Shown here: positions 47,196-59,775 of the stretch, piece after piece
Layout: each line of letters opens with the position of its first letter
Numbering within the stretch: position 1 is the stretch's first letter
The notes under the pieces: model-generated
Database searches by the model: none
Told to the model about the DNA's origin: nothing
The model's input: the letters and a program-made list of their open reading frames with translations, nothing else
Program-made: the position numbers and the translations under genes
Source of the DNA: Acinetobacter defluvii
GTDB lineage: Bacteria; Pseudomonadota; Gammaproteobacteria; Pseudomonadales; Moraxellaceae
NCBI RefSeq assembly: GCF_001704615.3
Contig: NZ_CP029397.2
Span: forward strand, 558,001-622,000
Length of the DNA stretch: 64,000 nucleotides
Direction of reading: 5' to 3'

Positions 47196-47570
47196 AGTAC
47201 TTTCAAGAGTACGAGCTAAAATAGATTATAGAAATTAATGAATTTGATGAAAATTGAATTGATTAATTTCTGTGATTTATCACAGTTTACTACGTGCTGA
47301 CGAGGCAGTAGTTAATCATTAACAGAATATATTTGAGTTGAAATAAATTGTTCATACTCGTTTCAATTAAACATAAGAATATGACACGCAAGTGACATGT
47401 TTGAATGTTTGAAAGAAATTGAGTTACTAGCGATAAAACTGAATCAAGCGTTTTGGTATATGAATTTAGATTGAAGCTGTACAGTGCTTAAGTGCACAGA
47501 CAACAAACTGTAGGTTTGATAAATATGAATATTTATTAAATTGTCTTAATCCTACTTGTAGGGATTAACG
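47196..47570 (+). other. 16S-23S spacer, distal part
   Basis: These 375 bases between tRNA-Ala and the 23S processing stalk are AT-rich with no ORF. They probably hold antitermination and processing signals, but I cannot point to a clear boxA. Confidence 0.5.
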
Positions 47571-47587
47571 ACTGTTTGGGGTTGTAT

Positions 47588-47594
<7 letters not shown>
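47571..47594 (+). other. 23S processing stalk, 5' arm
   Basis: ACTGTTTGGG then GTTGTATAGTCAAG pairs with 50472-50496 with one bulged base, enclosing 23S rRNA; expected RNase III substrate. The last bases already belong to mature 23S. Confidence 0.8.
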
Positions 47595-50471
<2,877 letters not shown>

Positions 50472-50480
<9 letters not shown>

Positions 50481-50496
50481 ACAACACCCAAACAGT
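50472..50496 (+). other. 23S processing stalk, 3' arm
   Basis: CTTGACTATACAAC followed by ACCCAAACAGT complements the 5' arm at 47571-47594. Confidence 0.8.
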
Positions 50497-50659
50497 TGTA
50501 TGTTTCGATAAATTCAATGCAAAATACTTGATTTAGTGAAAAAGCTAGTTAAAATATCCAACTCAAATAAATTTCTGTTAATAACTCATTTGACCAAAGC
50601 TAGGCACATCGAAGCACAAAGCATCGTAATTAAGACCAAGTGATTAATCATAAACAGTT

Positions 50660-50775
50660 TGCTGGCGACAATAGCAAGAGTGAACCACCTGATCCCTTCC
50701 CGAACTCAGAAGTGAAACCTCTTTGCGCTGATGGTAGTGTGGGGTTACCCATGTGAGAGTAAGTCATCGCCAGCT
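50660..50775 (+). rRNA. rrf: 5S ribosomal RNA
   Basis: GCTGGCGA at the start pairs with TCGCCAGC at the end. The core CCGAACTCAGAAGTGAAA is conserved. It is followed at once by the operon terminator. Confidence 0.97.
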
Positions 50776-50785
50776 TTTAAATTCA

Positions 50786-50820
50786 AACACCCTCTGTCAG
50801 AAGACAGAGGGTGTTTTTTA
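50786..50820 (+). terminator. rrn operon terminator
   Basis: AACACCCTCTGTC and GACAGAGGGTGTT form a 13-base perfect stem with AGAA loop, followed by six T. Confidence 0.96.
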
Positions 50821-50973
50821 TGGGTGGGAAAATAATATAAAAGAATATAGAAATGAAAGCATTTACGGCATGTAAAGCTGAATTTACCGATATTGGAGTT
50901 AATATTTAGATTAGAATAATTATATAACTTGTTATTTTAGAAATATTTTTATTAATGATCAAGGAGGGGAATT

Positions 50974-52047
50974 ATGGATGAAGGAAAGCTATGGCAACGT
51001 CCCTTACAGATTGCTGTCTATTTATTATTATTTGTGATTCTCCTTGGTTGGCTATTAATTATTGGTCAGAACTTTCTTTTACCAATTTTTATCGCTGTTA
51101 TTGTGATGTATATTGTATCCACTTTGACCGATTGGCTTGGCAATTTACCTCTTTTAAATAAAACGCCTGCATGGTTTCGACGAATTCTTGTCTTTATTGG
51201 TTTTATGATTTCTATTTTAGGTTTTAGTCATATTTTACTGACCACTGGTGAGCAAATTTTAGCAACAGCACCTTCTTATCAACATAATTTAGAAAAAATG
51301 ATTAAGCAACTTAGTTTGAAATATGGTTGGGCTCAAGATGCAGATTGGAGTGTGATTCAAAGTTTTATTCTAGAACATCTGAATATGCAAAACGTAATTT
51401 CATATATGATTGGTGCAGTCAGCTATTTTACGAGTATGATCGTTTTGATCTTAGTGTATGCGATGTTTTTAATTGCGGAGAAAAGGCAATTTGCAAAGAA
51501 GTTGAGTGAAGCTTTTCCTCATGGAAGTGCAGAAAAAACCCAGAGTTTGATTTTAGTGATTAATCAAAAAATTGGTGATTACTTAGCTGTTAAGACCTTA
51601 ATTAATTTTATTTTAGCTGTAATATGTTGGTTGATTTTGTGGATATTTGGGGTGGAACATGCAATATTTTGGGCTTTAATTATTGGAATCTTAAATTATA
51701 TTCCTTATATCGGATCTTTATTAGCTGTTATATTTCCAGTCACCTTAGCATTAGTTCAATTTGGTTCGATTCAAATTGTAATTGTTTTAACGATATTATT
51801 GACGATTGTTCAAATGTACATTGGTAATGTGTTAGAGCCTAAAATGATTGGTAAACAAATTAATTTATCTCCATTTGTTGTGCTTGTTTCCTTATCGTTG
51901 TGGTCTGCAATTTGGGGGATATCAGGTGCAATTTTGGCAATTCCTTTAACTTCTATCATCGTGATCATTTTAAAAGAGTTTCAGTCTACTCAGCCATTTG
52001 CGTTATTGCTAGTAGATAAAATCTATGATGAAAATTTAAAAGAGTGA
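50974..52047 (+). CDS. AI-2E family transporter (PerM-like)
   Basis: The 357-residue protein has about eight TM helices in the layout of the AI-2E transporter family, including the soluble insert near residues 90-145, IGDYLAVKTLIN, and the PYIGSLLAVIFPV and VLEPKMIGKQINLSPFVVL signatures of the C-terminal half. Members export diverse compounds or ions; the family name does not prove autoinducer transport. AAGGAGGGGAATT precedes the ATG. It follows the rrn terminator. Confidence 0.88.
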   Translation: MDEGKLWQRPLQIAVYLLLFVILLGWLLIIGQNFLLPIFIAVIVMYIVSTLTDWLGNLPLLNKTPAWFRRILVFIGFMISILGFSHILLTTGEQILATAPSYQHNLEKMIKQLSLKYGWAQDADWSVIQSFILEHLNMQNVISYMIGAVSYFTSMIVLILVYAMFLIAEKRQFAKKLSEAFPHGSAEKTQSLILVINQKIGDYLAVKTLINFILAVICWLILWIFGVEHAIFWALIIGILNYIPYIGSLLAVIFPVTLALVQFGSIQIVIVLTILLTIVQMYIGNVLEPKMIGKQINLSPFVVLVSLSLWSAIWGISGAILAIPLTSIIVIILKEFQSTQPFALLLVDKIYDENLKE

Positions 52048-52137
52048 AATTTATCCCTATTATTTCAAATATTTATAAAACTAATCTATGAACAAAAACA
52101 GTTGATGCTATAAAATTCTATCATGAATAGAAGTTAG

Positions 52138-55100
52138 TTAATCAAGAAGATTAAGAATGTCTGTTTCTGTGAGTTTTATTTCATTTTCATGATCTATACT
52201 TAGAACAGATTTTGCTAAATCTGCTTTTTTGTTTTGTAAAGCTAAAATTTTCTCTTCAATGCTTTGATTAGTAATTAATTTATACACAAATACAGGTTTA
52301 TCTTGTCCAATGCGCCATGCACGATCCGAGGCCTGATCTTCAGCTGCAGGGTTCCACCAAGGGTCATAATGAATCACGGTATCCGCAGCAGTGAGGTTCA
52401 AGCCAACACCACCTGCTTTTAAGCTGATCAAGAACACAGGCACATCACCGTTTTGGAATGCGGTAATGACTTCATCACGTTTTCGGGTTTGTCCTGTGAG
52501 TTTGACATTTTTAATTTGCAGTTGAGTGAGTTCATTTTCAATGATTTGTAGCATCGTCGTGAATTGAGAAAAAATCAGAATTTTACGACCCTCTTCCACC
52601 ATATTACTGACCATTTCAAGTAATTGTTCAAGTTTGGCAGAAGTAATATGGTCATTTTTAAGATGCTCTAATTTTAACAAACTCGGATGACAACAGACCT
52701 GACGTAATTTTAATAAGGCATCCAAAATCTGAATCTGACTGCGGTTAAAGCCTTTTGCTTTGATCAGATCACGAATATTTTTTTGCATTGTGGCACGTAC
52801 AGCTTCATACAATTTCGATTGCTGTGCATTCATGTCAATGTTGACTTCAATCGTGGTTTTTTCAGGGAGTTCTTTGGCAACTTCTGTTTTTAAACGCCGT
52901 AACATAAAGGGTTTAATTCGTGAAATCAGCTTATTTTTCATATGAAGATCGGCATTTTTTTCAATAGGATGACGATATTTTTTATTAAATACTTCCTGAC
53001 TATATAAAAAGCCTGGCATGATGAAATAGAACAATGACCATAATTCACCCAAATGATTTTCCATCGGTGTGCCTGTCAGACATAGACGGTGTTTAGCTTG
53101 AATTTGGCGTGCAACCTGTGCCGCTTTGGCACGTGGATTTTTAATATTTTGTGCTTCATCTAAAATCAATAAATGATATTGATGTGCTAAAAGCTGTTCT
53201 TCATCTCGGCTTAAAAGTGGGTAAGTACTGAGGACAATGTCTGCATTTTCAATTTCTTGGAAATGTTCTGCACGTTGTTGCCCATGCAGTACCAAGACTT
53301 TTAATTGTGGGGTAAATTTTTCCGCTTCTTTGCGCCAATTGTGCATGAGTGAGGTGGGTGCAATGATTAAAGCAGGGCATTGGTCTAAATGACCCGCTTG
53401 TTTTTCCATGAGAATATGTGCCAAAGTCTGTGCAGTTTTACCCAAACCCATGTCATCTGCCAAAATACCACCATGTTCAGTTTCACGTAAAAACTGTAAC
53501 CATGCCAAACCTTGTTGTTGATAATGTCGTAGCTCGCCGTTGAAGCCTTCAGGTGTCGCAATCTGTTGTTGATAGCTTTGATTGAGTTTATGCGCGAATT
53601 GGTATAGACGTTCCGAGCCATGCCACGGCATACCCAAAGTATGTCCTAAATCAATCAGTCGTGCTGCATCATAGCGGTCAAAACCAGCGGACTCAGGGGA
53701 TTGTAAAATCTCTTTGAGATAAATCAGAATTGGTTTAATTTCTTGGACTTTAAGTGTGAGCTGCGGCTGTCCATTGCCCAAATTCAACATAAAATAGCCA
53801 TCATCATCCAATTGTTCAAAGAACTCAGGCTCTAAAATGATCGGCATTTTCATGACAAGATGGGATAATAACTTAATCAAATCATAGCTATTGCCATTTT
53901 GATCTTGAATGGTGGCACCGACTTCAAACCAATCTTGGGAATGTTCAGATTCATTTAAACTGAGTTGTAAATTTTGCGTTGGTAAAAGATTAAACAAACT
54001 GTCAGGTGTATGTTCAACTTGCCAACCTGCATATTGCAATTGATTTTCAGGAATCAGTTGTTTGATCCAATCCGATGGATCTGCACAAAAGACTGAATTT
54101 TCAGTGACTTGATCAAAGGCAGGGCGTTTATTTTTACTGAATTTACTGATGTTTTGAAAGCTTGGAATGCTTTGTTTTAACTGCTGAATCCATTGTTTTT
54201 CAGCTTGTAAATCACGTTGTTGGCGAACAGATTTACTTTGGTAATAGACAATGATATTTTCATCCGCATTGCCTGCTTTGATGCGTCCACTCGGATACTC
54301 AAACTCGATTTCCGCCATTGCATAATCGTGCATGTGAGCAAGACGATCATATTGTGGGAATCCGCCAAAACGTAAGATGGGTTTGGGTTGTCCTGTGACA
54401 GTTTCGATACTTTGTGCCAACTGTGCTTGTGGTAAATCCTCAAAAATAGCATAAGGCTGAATGACTTGCTCAAATTCCGCTAAAAGCTCAAGCGGCATTT
54501 GTGGCATATTCATCAATTCATCTAGCATTTCAATCGAGTAGGAAGACTCAAGTGCACCGACTTGCTGTGTGGATGTATCTAAATAACTCAGGGGATGTGA
54601 ATAAATAATATAAATGTGCTTGGCATGCTCAGCACTGATTTCTTGTTGTTGTGCATTTAAAAATTTGGCTTTTAATTTTTCAGTTTGTTGTTCAGGACGT
54701 GAATGCCAATCAAATTCGAGCTGAAAACGCTCTTCTGACCATGTGAGTGCAGGATTTAATGCATTTAGACTATAGCAAACACCTTTTTCAATCACGATTT
54801 TCAGTTGTTCTTGGTAAATGCCTGCAATATCCCATGTCGGTGGATAGTTATATACACTGGTATTATTGAAGTTTAATTTGGCAAAAAAATACAGATGATT
54901 AAAGATATTTTTGTCTTCAGCCGAGACTTTTAAGCGACCATTGGGCACATTGTCATAACTGGTATAGTGCTCTGTTTTACTGATGTTGCCATCTTTGGTA
55001 CGACGTACTTTATTGACCACCAATTGTAACTTCTTGGAATTTTTCTTCGGCTCAAAAATATAGACCAATTGTGGTAGTGATACGGTTTGTTTGGATTTTT

Positions 55101-55530
55101 CAACAGCCAATTGCTGACGGAACTGATCTAGCCATGCTTTGGCGGTGTAATGGGTGGCGTGATTGGAGGATCTGACTGTGCGATGTTCAGTTATATTTTG
55201 CTGAAAATGATCGATGTTACTGTGCAGCTTTTTAAACGGTCTTTCATGTTGATGATCATAATAATAACGTGCCAATGCTGCAGCATGTTTGCAGTTAAAA
55301 CCAACAGGACAGCTGCACTCATTGTCAGTGATTTTACTTTTGGCGAGATCAACCCGAATAAAGGTTTCGTACCAATCAGTGCCTTCGATTTGCGCTTCAA
55401 TATCCAAGCGATCATTTTCAAGATGAGTATCTAAACTCGCCAATTCAATTTTTTTCACATAATTCAAACTACGTTGAATAGTTCCAGAGCTAAAGCGAGA
55501 TAAAAATTGTGTCAGAGTCGTCATCGCCAC
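52138..55530 (-). CDS. SWIM zinc-finger SNF2-family helicase
   Basis: The 1,130-residue protein has an N-terminal SWIM finger (Cys72, Cys74, Cys80, His82), a long middle region of about 550 residues, and a full SNF2 motor. Motor motifs are MGLGKTAQT near residue 695, LILDEAQNIKN near 785, LTGTPMENHLGELWSLF, and the second lobe SLKAGGVGLNLTAADTV and DRAWRIGQ. Such bacterial enzymes (HepA/RapA relatives) remodel nucleoprotein complexes using ATP. A second in-frame ATG lies 6 bases downstream. It stands alone; no nuclease, methylase or other defence partner is adjacent. Confidence 0.92.
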   Translation of the reverse strand: MAMTTLTQFLSRFSSGTIQRSLNYVKKIELASLDTHLENDRLDIEAQIEGTDWYETFIRVDLAKSKITDNECSCPVGFNCKHAAALARYYYDHQHERPFKKLHSNIDHFQQNITEHRTVRSSNHATHYTAKAWLDQFRQQLAVEKSKQTVSLPQLVYIFEPKKNSKKLQLVVNKVRRTKDGNISKTEHYTSYDNVPNGRLKVSAEDKNIFNHLYFFAKLNFNNTSVYNYPPTWDIAGIYQEQLKIVIEKGVCYSLNALNPALTWSEERFQLEFDWHSRPEQQTEKLKAKFLNAQQQEISAEHAKHIYIIYSHPLSYLDTSTQQVGALESSYSIEMLDELMNMPQMPLELLAEFEQVIQPYAIFEDLPQAQLAQSIETVTGQPKPILRFGGFPQYDRLAHMHDYAMAEIEFEYPSGRIKAGNADENIIVYYQSKSVRQQRDLQAEKQWIQQLKQSIPSFQNISKFSKNKRPAFDQVTENSVFCADPSDWIKQLIPENQLQYAGWQVEHTPDSLFNLLPTQNLQLSLNESEHSQDWFEVGATIQDQNGNSYDLIKLLSHLVMKMPIILEPEFFEQLDDDGYFMLNLGNGQPQLTLKVQEIKPILIYLKEILQSPESAGFDRYDAARLIDLGHTLGMPWHGSERLYQFAHKLNQSYQQQIATPEGFNGELRHYQQQGLAWLQFLRETEHGGILADDMGLGKTAQTLAHILMEKQAGHLDQCPALIIAPTSLMHNWRKEAEKFTPQLKVLVLHGQQRAEHFQEIENADIVLSTYPLLSRDEEQLLAHQYHLLILDEAQNIKNPRAKAAQVARQIQAKHRLCLTGTPMENHLGELWSLFYFIMPGFLYSQEVFNKKYRHPIEKNADLHMKNKLISRIKPFMLRRLKTEVAKELPEKTTIEVNIDMNAQQSKLYEAVRATMQKNIRDLIKAKGFNRSQIQILDALLKLRQVCCHPSLLKLEHLKNDHITSAKLEQLLEMVSNMVEEGRKILIFSQFTTMLQIIENELTQLQIKNVKLTGQTRKRDEVITAFQNGDVPVFLISLKAGGVGLNLTAADTVIHYDPWWNPAAEDQASDRAWRIGQDKPVFVYKLITNQSIEEKILALQNKKADLAKSVLSIDHENEIKLTETDILNLLD

Positions 55531-55725
55531 ATCAGATTAAAAAGCAAATAGTCCAAGATTGTAATGGATTTTCCTGTCATAAAAAATCAATATTTGTGAG
55601 TAAATGAAACTCATATTTTGGCGAAAAAGATCGTGACTATGGGGTTTAAATGATGCTTTCTGCAAACTTAAAAGTACAAAAATCTGTCAGTATAGATTTT
55701 AAAGTTAATAAGGATGTATCTAAAA

Positions 55726-56889
55726 ATGAATCCAAATCCAATTTATTACACTCCACAACATTTTGAATTTGCTGACACTGTGCGTAAATTTGTACAAAAA
55801 GAATTAATGCCTTATGTGAATGAGTGGGAAGAATCAGAAACATTTCCGAAAGTGCTTTACAAAAAAGCCGCAGATATTGGATTACTTGGATTAGGTTTTG
55901 ATGAAAATTATGGCGGTATCGCAGGTACAGATGCTTTTCATATTTTATTATCGTCGATTGAACTTGCTAAAACAGGTTCAGGTGGTTTGTGTGCATCCTT
56001 ACTTTCACACTCGATTGGTGCGCCCCCCATCAATCACTTTGCTTCGTCTGAAATTAAAGAAAGCGTACTCACACAAATTTTGGCGGGTGAAAAAATTTCT
56101 GCTTTGGCAATTACTGAACCCACAGGAGGATCAGATGTTGCAGCGTTGAAAACCGCAGCTGTGCGTGATGGGGAGGATTATATTTTAAATGGTGAAAAAA
56201 CATTTATCACTTCGGGAATACGTGCCGATTATTATACTGTTGCGGTACGTACTGATCCTGAAGCCAAAGGACCAAATGGTATTTCCATGATTTTGGTAGA
56301 TGCACATAGTGAAGGCATTAGTAAATCCAAACTGGATAAAATGGGGTGGTGGGCATCGGATACTGCACATTTACATTTTGACAATGTCCGAGTGCCTACA
56401 AAAAACTTATTGGGTGCAGAAAATATGGGTTTCCTTGTGATTATGAATAACTTTAACATGGAACGTTTTTTCCTTGCAGCCAGTAGTTATGGTTTTGCAC
56501 TCACGTGTTATGAAGAAGCTTTGGAATGGGCAAAAGAGCGTAAAACTTTTGGTAAGCGTCTGGTCGATCATCAAGTGGTACGGCATAAATTGGTTGATAT
56601 GGCCACTCGTTTAACCACAACCTTGGCATTGCTTGAAGATACAGCTTATCGTTTGGGGCAGCCTGAGTTGCAAGGTAATGAGTTGATCGCACAGATTTGT
56701 ATGCTTAAAAATGTTGCAACACAAACCATGCAATTTTGTGCCGATGCTGCGGTACAAACGCTTGGTGGTATGGGCTTTATGCGAGGGACAAAGTCGGAGC
56801 GTATTTACCGTGATGTGAAAGTAAATATGATCGGTGGTGGCGCTGAAGAAATTATGAAAGATTTGGCGAGTCGTCAGTTGGGGTATTGA
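55726..56889 (+). CDS. Acyl-CoA dehydrogenase
   Basis: The 387-residue flavoenzyme has AITEPTGGSD near residues 125-134, EWAKERKTFGKRL, and the C-terminal LGGMGFMRGTKSERIYRDV and GGGAEEIMKDL segments. The last is of the kind seen in AtuD-like and other branched-chain acyl-CoA dehydrogenases, and an atu-like cluster begins 3.6 kb further on, so a link is possible but unproven. I use ATG 55726, 11 bases after AAGGA; ATG 55714 overlaps that site. Confidence 0.9.
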   Translation: MNPNPIYYTPQHFEFADTVRKFVQKELMPYVNEWEESETFPKVLYKKAADIGLLGLGFDENYGGIAGTDAFHILLSSIELAKTGSGGLCASLLSHSIGAPPINHFASSEIKESVLTQILAGEKISALAITEPTGGSDVAALKTAAVRDGEDYILNGEKTFITSGIRADYYTVAVRTDPEAKGPNGISMILVDAHSEGISKSKLDKMGWWASDTAHLHFDNVRVPTKNLLGAENMGFLVIMNNFNMERFFLAASSYGFALTCYEEALEWAKERKTFGKRLVDHQVVRHKLVDMATRLTTTLALLEDTAYRLGQPELQGNELIAQICMLKNVATQTMQFCADAAVQTLGGMGFMRGTKSERIYRDVKVNMIGGGAEEIMKDLASRQLGY

Positions 56890-56902
56890 TTTTATTTAAA
56901 TA

Positions 56903-56932
56903 AAATGCGGTGTTAGCTAGAATACCGCATTT
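56903..56932. terminator. Probable bidirectional terminator
   Basis: AAATGCGGT and ACCGCATTT pair over 12 bases between convergent genes, with weak T/A tracts. Confidence 0.65.
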
Positions 56933-56955
56933 CAATGTTGTTTAAAAAGGCAGTT

Positions 56956-57714
56956 TTAGCCTAATGTTGCAAGTTGTTCTAATGTGACTTGTCGAATTTC
57001 AAAAATCGGCTGTTTGAGTAAGGTATTTAGAGCAGATAAATCCTCAAAAGAAACATCGACACTATCGATTAAAATTCCATCAGGATTGACCTGATATTCA
57101 AAGAATGCTGAGTTATTTTGTATAAATGCATTGAGGAGTTCAGGGGTGTCGCTGAGTTCAGATAATGAACCTGGAATTAATAATGCATCCTTAAGAAGGT
57201 ATGTTCCTACTAGTGCAAAATAATCTGGATTTGAATAGGTCAGAATTTTTGTGTAACCAAAATATTTTTGTTCTTTAAATAACCAAATTGCATATAGTTT
57301 TTCATCTTGTTTAAATTATAGTACTTCATAGGCAAGAATATTGACGATTTTTGCAAATTTTAGTACAGCCTCATCAGGTAAGTCAGAGGGAAGTTTTGCT
57401 ATTAAACTACCATCTAAAGTACATAAGTGATGACCATATCCCTGTAACAGTTCTTCTAATTCTGCTTTAAATTCGTCAGATGGGTGGTTATGAGTATGAT
57501 TTTCACATGGTGGGCAATACATAGATAATTCAGCATTACGCATAAATTGAACATTTTTTATTTCACAATGTTGTTGAGCTAACAGTAAGCTATCCTCAAC
57601 TTGTTCAATATCACCATAGCCTTCGCATCCATCAAATTCGGGATCGGTAAGATATTGGCCTTCATCGTTATAAAAAAAGTTACGTTGTCGGATGACATAT
57701 TTAATATTACTCAT
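56956..57714 (-). pseudogene. Tandem paralogue A, interrupted by an in-frame stop
   Basis: From ATG 57714 (GGAG upstream; it overlaps the stop codon of paralogue B as ATGAGTAA) the frame codes for 132 residues to a TAA at 57316-57318. It then continues in the same frame for 119 more codons to 56956. That second part matches the C-terminus of paralogue B (for example FEIRQVTLEQL in both). The TAA sits where B has a glutamate codon, so one base change would explain it. Restored length is 252 residues. The N-terminal half has a Cys/His-rich stretch (CPPCENHTHNH). Family unknown. Confidence 0.78.
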
Positions 57715-58455
57715 CTTCTTCTCCATTGGTGATTTTATGGAGTTGTTCTAAAGTAACTTGTCGGATTTCAAAAATAGGGTTTTTAAGTAAAGCATTAATC
57801 GCTTTTAATTGACTAAAAGAGATATCTTCCCAATCAATATTGAGAATACAATTGCGATCTTCGGCATAAACAAGTGCAGGAATACCAAGGATTAAACTTT
57901 TTAATATTTCAGGACTTTCACTGATCTTTTTTAGAGACTGATCAAAAACATGTCCATTAAAATCATTTTCAAAGATGTAAAGTTCAAAGTCATCTACGGT
58001 GTTGAAGTTTTCATCTGTACTGTCAAAAATATTATAATTTTCACTGCGTAAGTAGTCTTGTTCTTCATTTGACCATAAAATATAAATAGGTTTTTGTTCG
58101 TCAATTTCAATCAGTTGATAGTGTAATACGCCTGAAAGTTGCGCAAATTCAAATGCATCATCTAATTCCATTTCAGGAATTTCATCATCGATTTCAAATT
58201 CTTCACCTGTTTTTTCAAGCACAAATTGTTCTAACTTTTCATAGGTTTCTTCGCTCGCATAACCATTGCCAATGTCATAATTGCACAATTCACCATCTTC
58301 ATATAAAGCATCCACAACAAGTTGTTTATATGCCTGAATGGCTTCAGCCTGATCAGTATAAATGGCTTGAATACTACCTGCGGCAGCTTGATGGTTTGAT
58401 ACCATTCATCATTATAAGAAAAATCATTACTGCGGATGACATATTTTATTGTCAT
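57707..58455 (-). pseudogene. Tandem paralogue B, frameshifted near its N-terminus
   Basis: ATG 58455 has a good AAGGAAG site and starts TIKYVIRSNDFSYNDEWYQ, which matches the start of paralogue A (NIKYVIRQRNFFYNDEG). That frame ends after 74 codons. The long coding frame that continues to 57707 (from about 58405) is in another phase. One missing base near 58395-58410 would join them and give 249 residues, close to the 252 of A. Alternatively translation starts at ATG 58405, but no ribosome site is seen there. Function unknown. Confidence 0.75.
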
Positions 58456-58485
58456 TGTATTTACTTCCTTTTTATAAAGGTGGAA

Positions 58486-59103
58486 TTAAGCGATTTTCGC
58501 TTTTAAGTCTTGTAATTTCATGGCACTGGGTGGAACAACTGTGCCATTGTCCATCCATAACTCAAAACGCATAGGATTAAAAAACATTGAAGGTGTAAGA
58601 TCAAATTCGATAAACTTCGCTTCACTTTTACCCATCATCGGTAAAATGGTATTGATAAACCAACTGTTATGGGTAATCAGTAAAGATTTAAGCTGCCCTG
58701 TTACTGACAAAGGTGAGAGTAAAGTTGCAGATAATTTGGGATCATCAATCACTTCGGTATGAAATTTTTCTAAACGTTTGGCTAAACCTTCGGTGGGAAT
58801 ATCTTGCATCGCTGCCACAAAATCGCCCAAAGTAGGAATAAAACGATGATGAAAATCGACCAATAAATGATCTTTTTCGCAGAGGTCTTTGACTTCGATA
58901 CTTGCGCCTGCACTATTCTGAAAATGATGCCCAAAGATCGGAATAATGACTTCTTGCACCCCCCAAAAGGTATGCAAAATACGATGACGATTATCCGTGC
59001 AAAGCATTTTGGTACTGTCGATTAAAGCATGAATGTCGATATAGTCTTCAAGTTCACCACCACGACGTTTTTGTGAAATTTGAGCATGTTGGACTGGGTT
59101 CAT
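58486..59103 (-). CDS. DUF6915-like protein
   Basis: The 205-residue protein has an N-terminal half (HAQISQKRRGGELEDYIDIH, TDNRHRILHTFWGV, FGHHF) that resembles the DUF6915 family, which is uncharacterised. The C-terminal half is different and unrecognised. It lies 30 bases upstream of paralogue B on the same strand and probably heads that operon. Confidence 0.68.
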   Translation of the reverse strand: MNPVQHAQISQKRRGGELEDYIDIHALIDSTKMLCTDNRHRILHTFWGVQEVIIPIFGHHFQNSAGASIEVKDLCEKDHLLVDFHHRFIPTLGDFVAAMQDIPTEGLAKRLEKFHTEVIDDPKLSATLLSPLSVTGQLKSLLITHNSWFINTILPMMGKSEAKFIEFDLTPSMFFNPMRFELWMDNGTVVPPSAMKLQDLKAKIA

Positions 59104-59329
59104 TGTTGTAGTTTTATTGTTGTAAAGTCAGTAGATTAGCAAAATATCATGACAATAAAAATCATTTTTTGATGGCGTGCGTTAAGTTGTGACGTAGAGA
59201 TTTTTAGCTTCTATTAAGCGATTTAAGTTAATTCGATGGTATGCCTATCATGGTTTTAATGACAGTTCTAAATTCAGCAGACAATTTAAAGTTATTGGAA
59301 TATACCATTCTGAAATAGTGTGATGCATT

Positions 59330-59725
59330 TCATTCATATTGTTTTAACTCATTTTCTAATTCTATTTTTAACTTATTGGGTTCTATGATCCATACGCTAA
59401 TTTCTAAATTAGGTAAAATACCGATTTGAATATTCATGTTGTGAAGGTCTAATAACCATTCTTTGAGAAACGAATTGAGCATAATTCTACTAGGCTTATA
59501 GGTAGGATAAAGACTAGAAAATTGAGAAGCATATTCAGAATGTGGCCAGACAGGTAAATATTCAATATTTTTTTCAGGGGTTAGTATAAGAAAATGATCA
59601 TTTGTATCTTCTAAAATCCATAGCTCCTCCCAATCACATACTTTTGATATAAAATGCTGGAATCTTAGCTCGCTGGTTAGAGAAAAAACATTTTCAATTT
59701 GCTTCTGATGTATTTTATAACTCAT
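59330..59725 (-). CDS. DUF2750 protein
   Basis: The 131-residue protein fits DUF2750: FISKVCDWEELWIL near the N-terminus, YLPVWPHSEYASQF in the middle and FLKEWLLDL before a variable C-terminus. Members are short soluble proteins of unknown role, often found among polymorphic or accessory genes. It is preceded by a run of 225 bases without a supported gene (59104-59329 on its downstream side). Confidence 0.82.
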   Translation of the reverse strand: MSYKIHQKQIENVFSLTSELRFQHFISKVCDWEELWILEDTNDHFLILTPEKNIEYLPVWPHSEYASQFSSLYPTYKPSRIMLNSFLKEWLLDLHNMNIQIGILPNLEISVWIIEPNKLKIELENELKQYE

Positions 59726-59775
59726 TTAATTCTCTTAGATTTTACTCTGTGTTGTCATGCTTTCTTTTAGACGAA

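Noticed and set aside
59104..59329. Possible small ORFs upstream of 59330 on the plus strand (around 59230-59320)
   Set aside because: Two overlapping frames look coding-like for about 25 codons, but neither has a ribosome site or a recognisable product.
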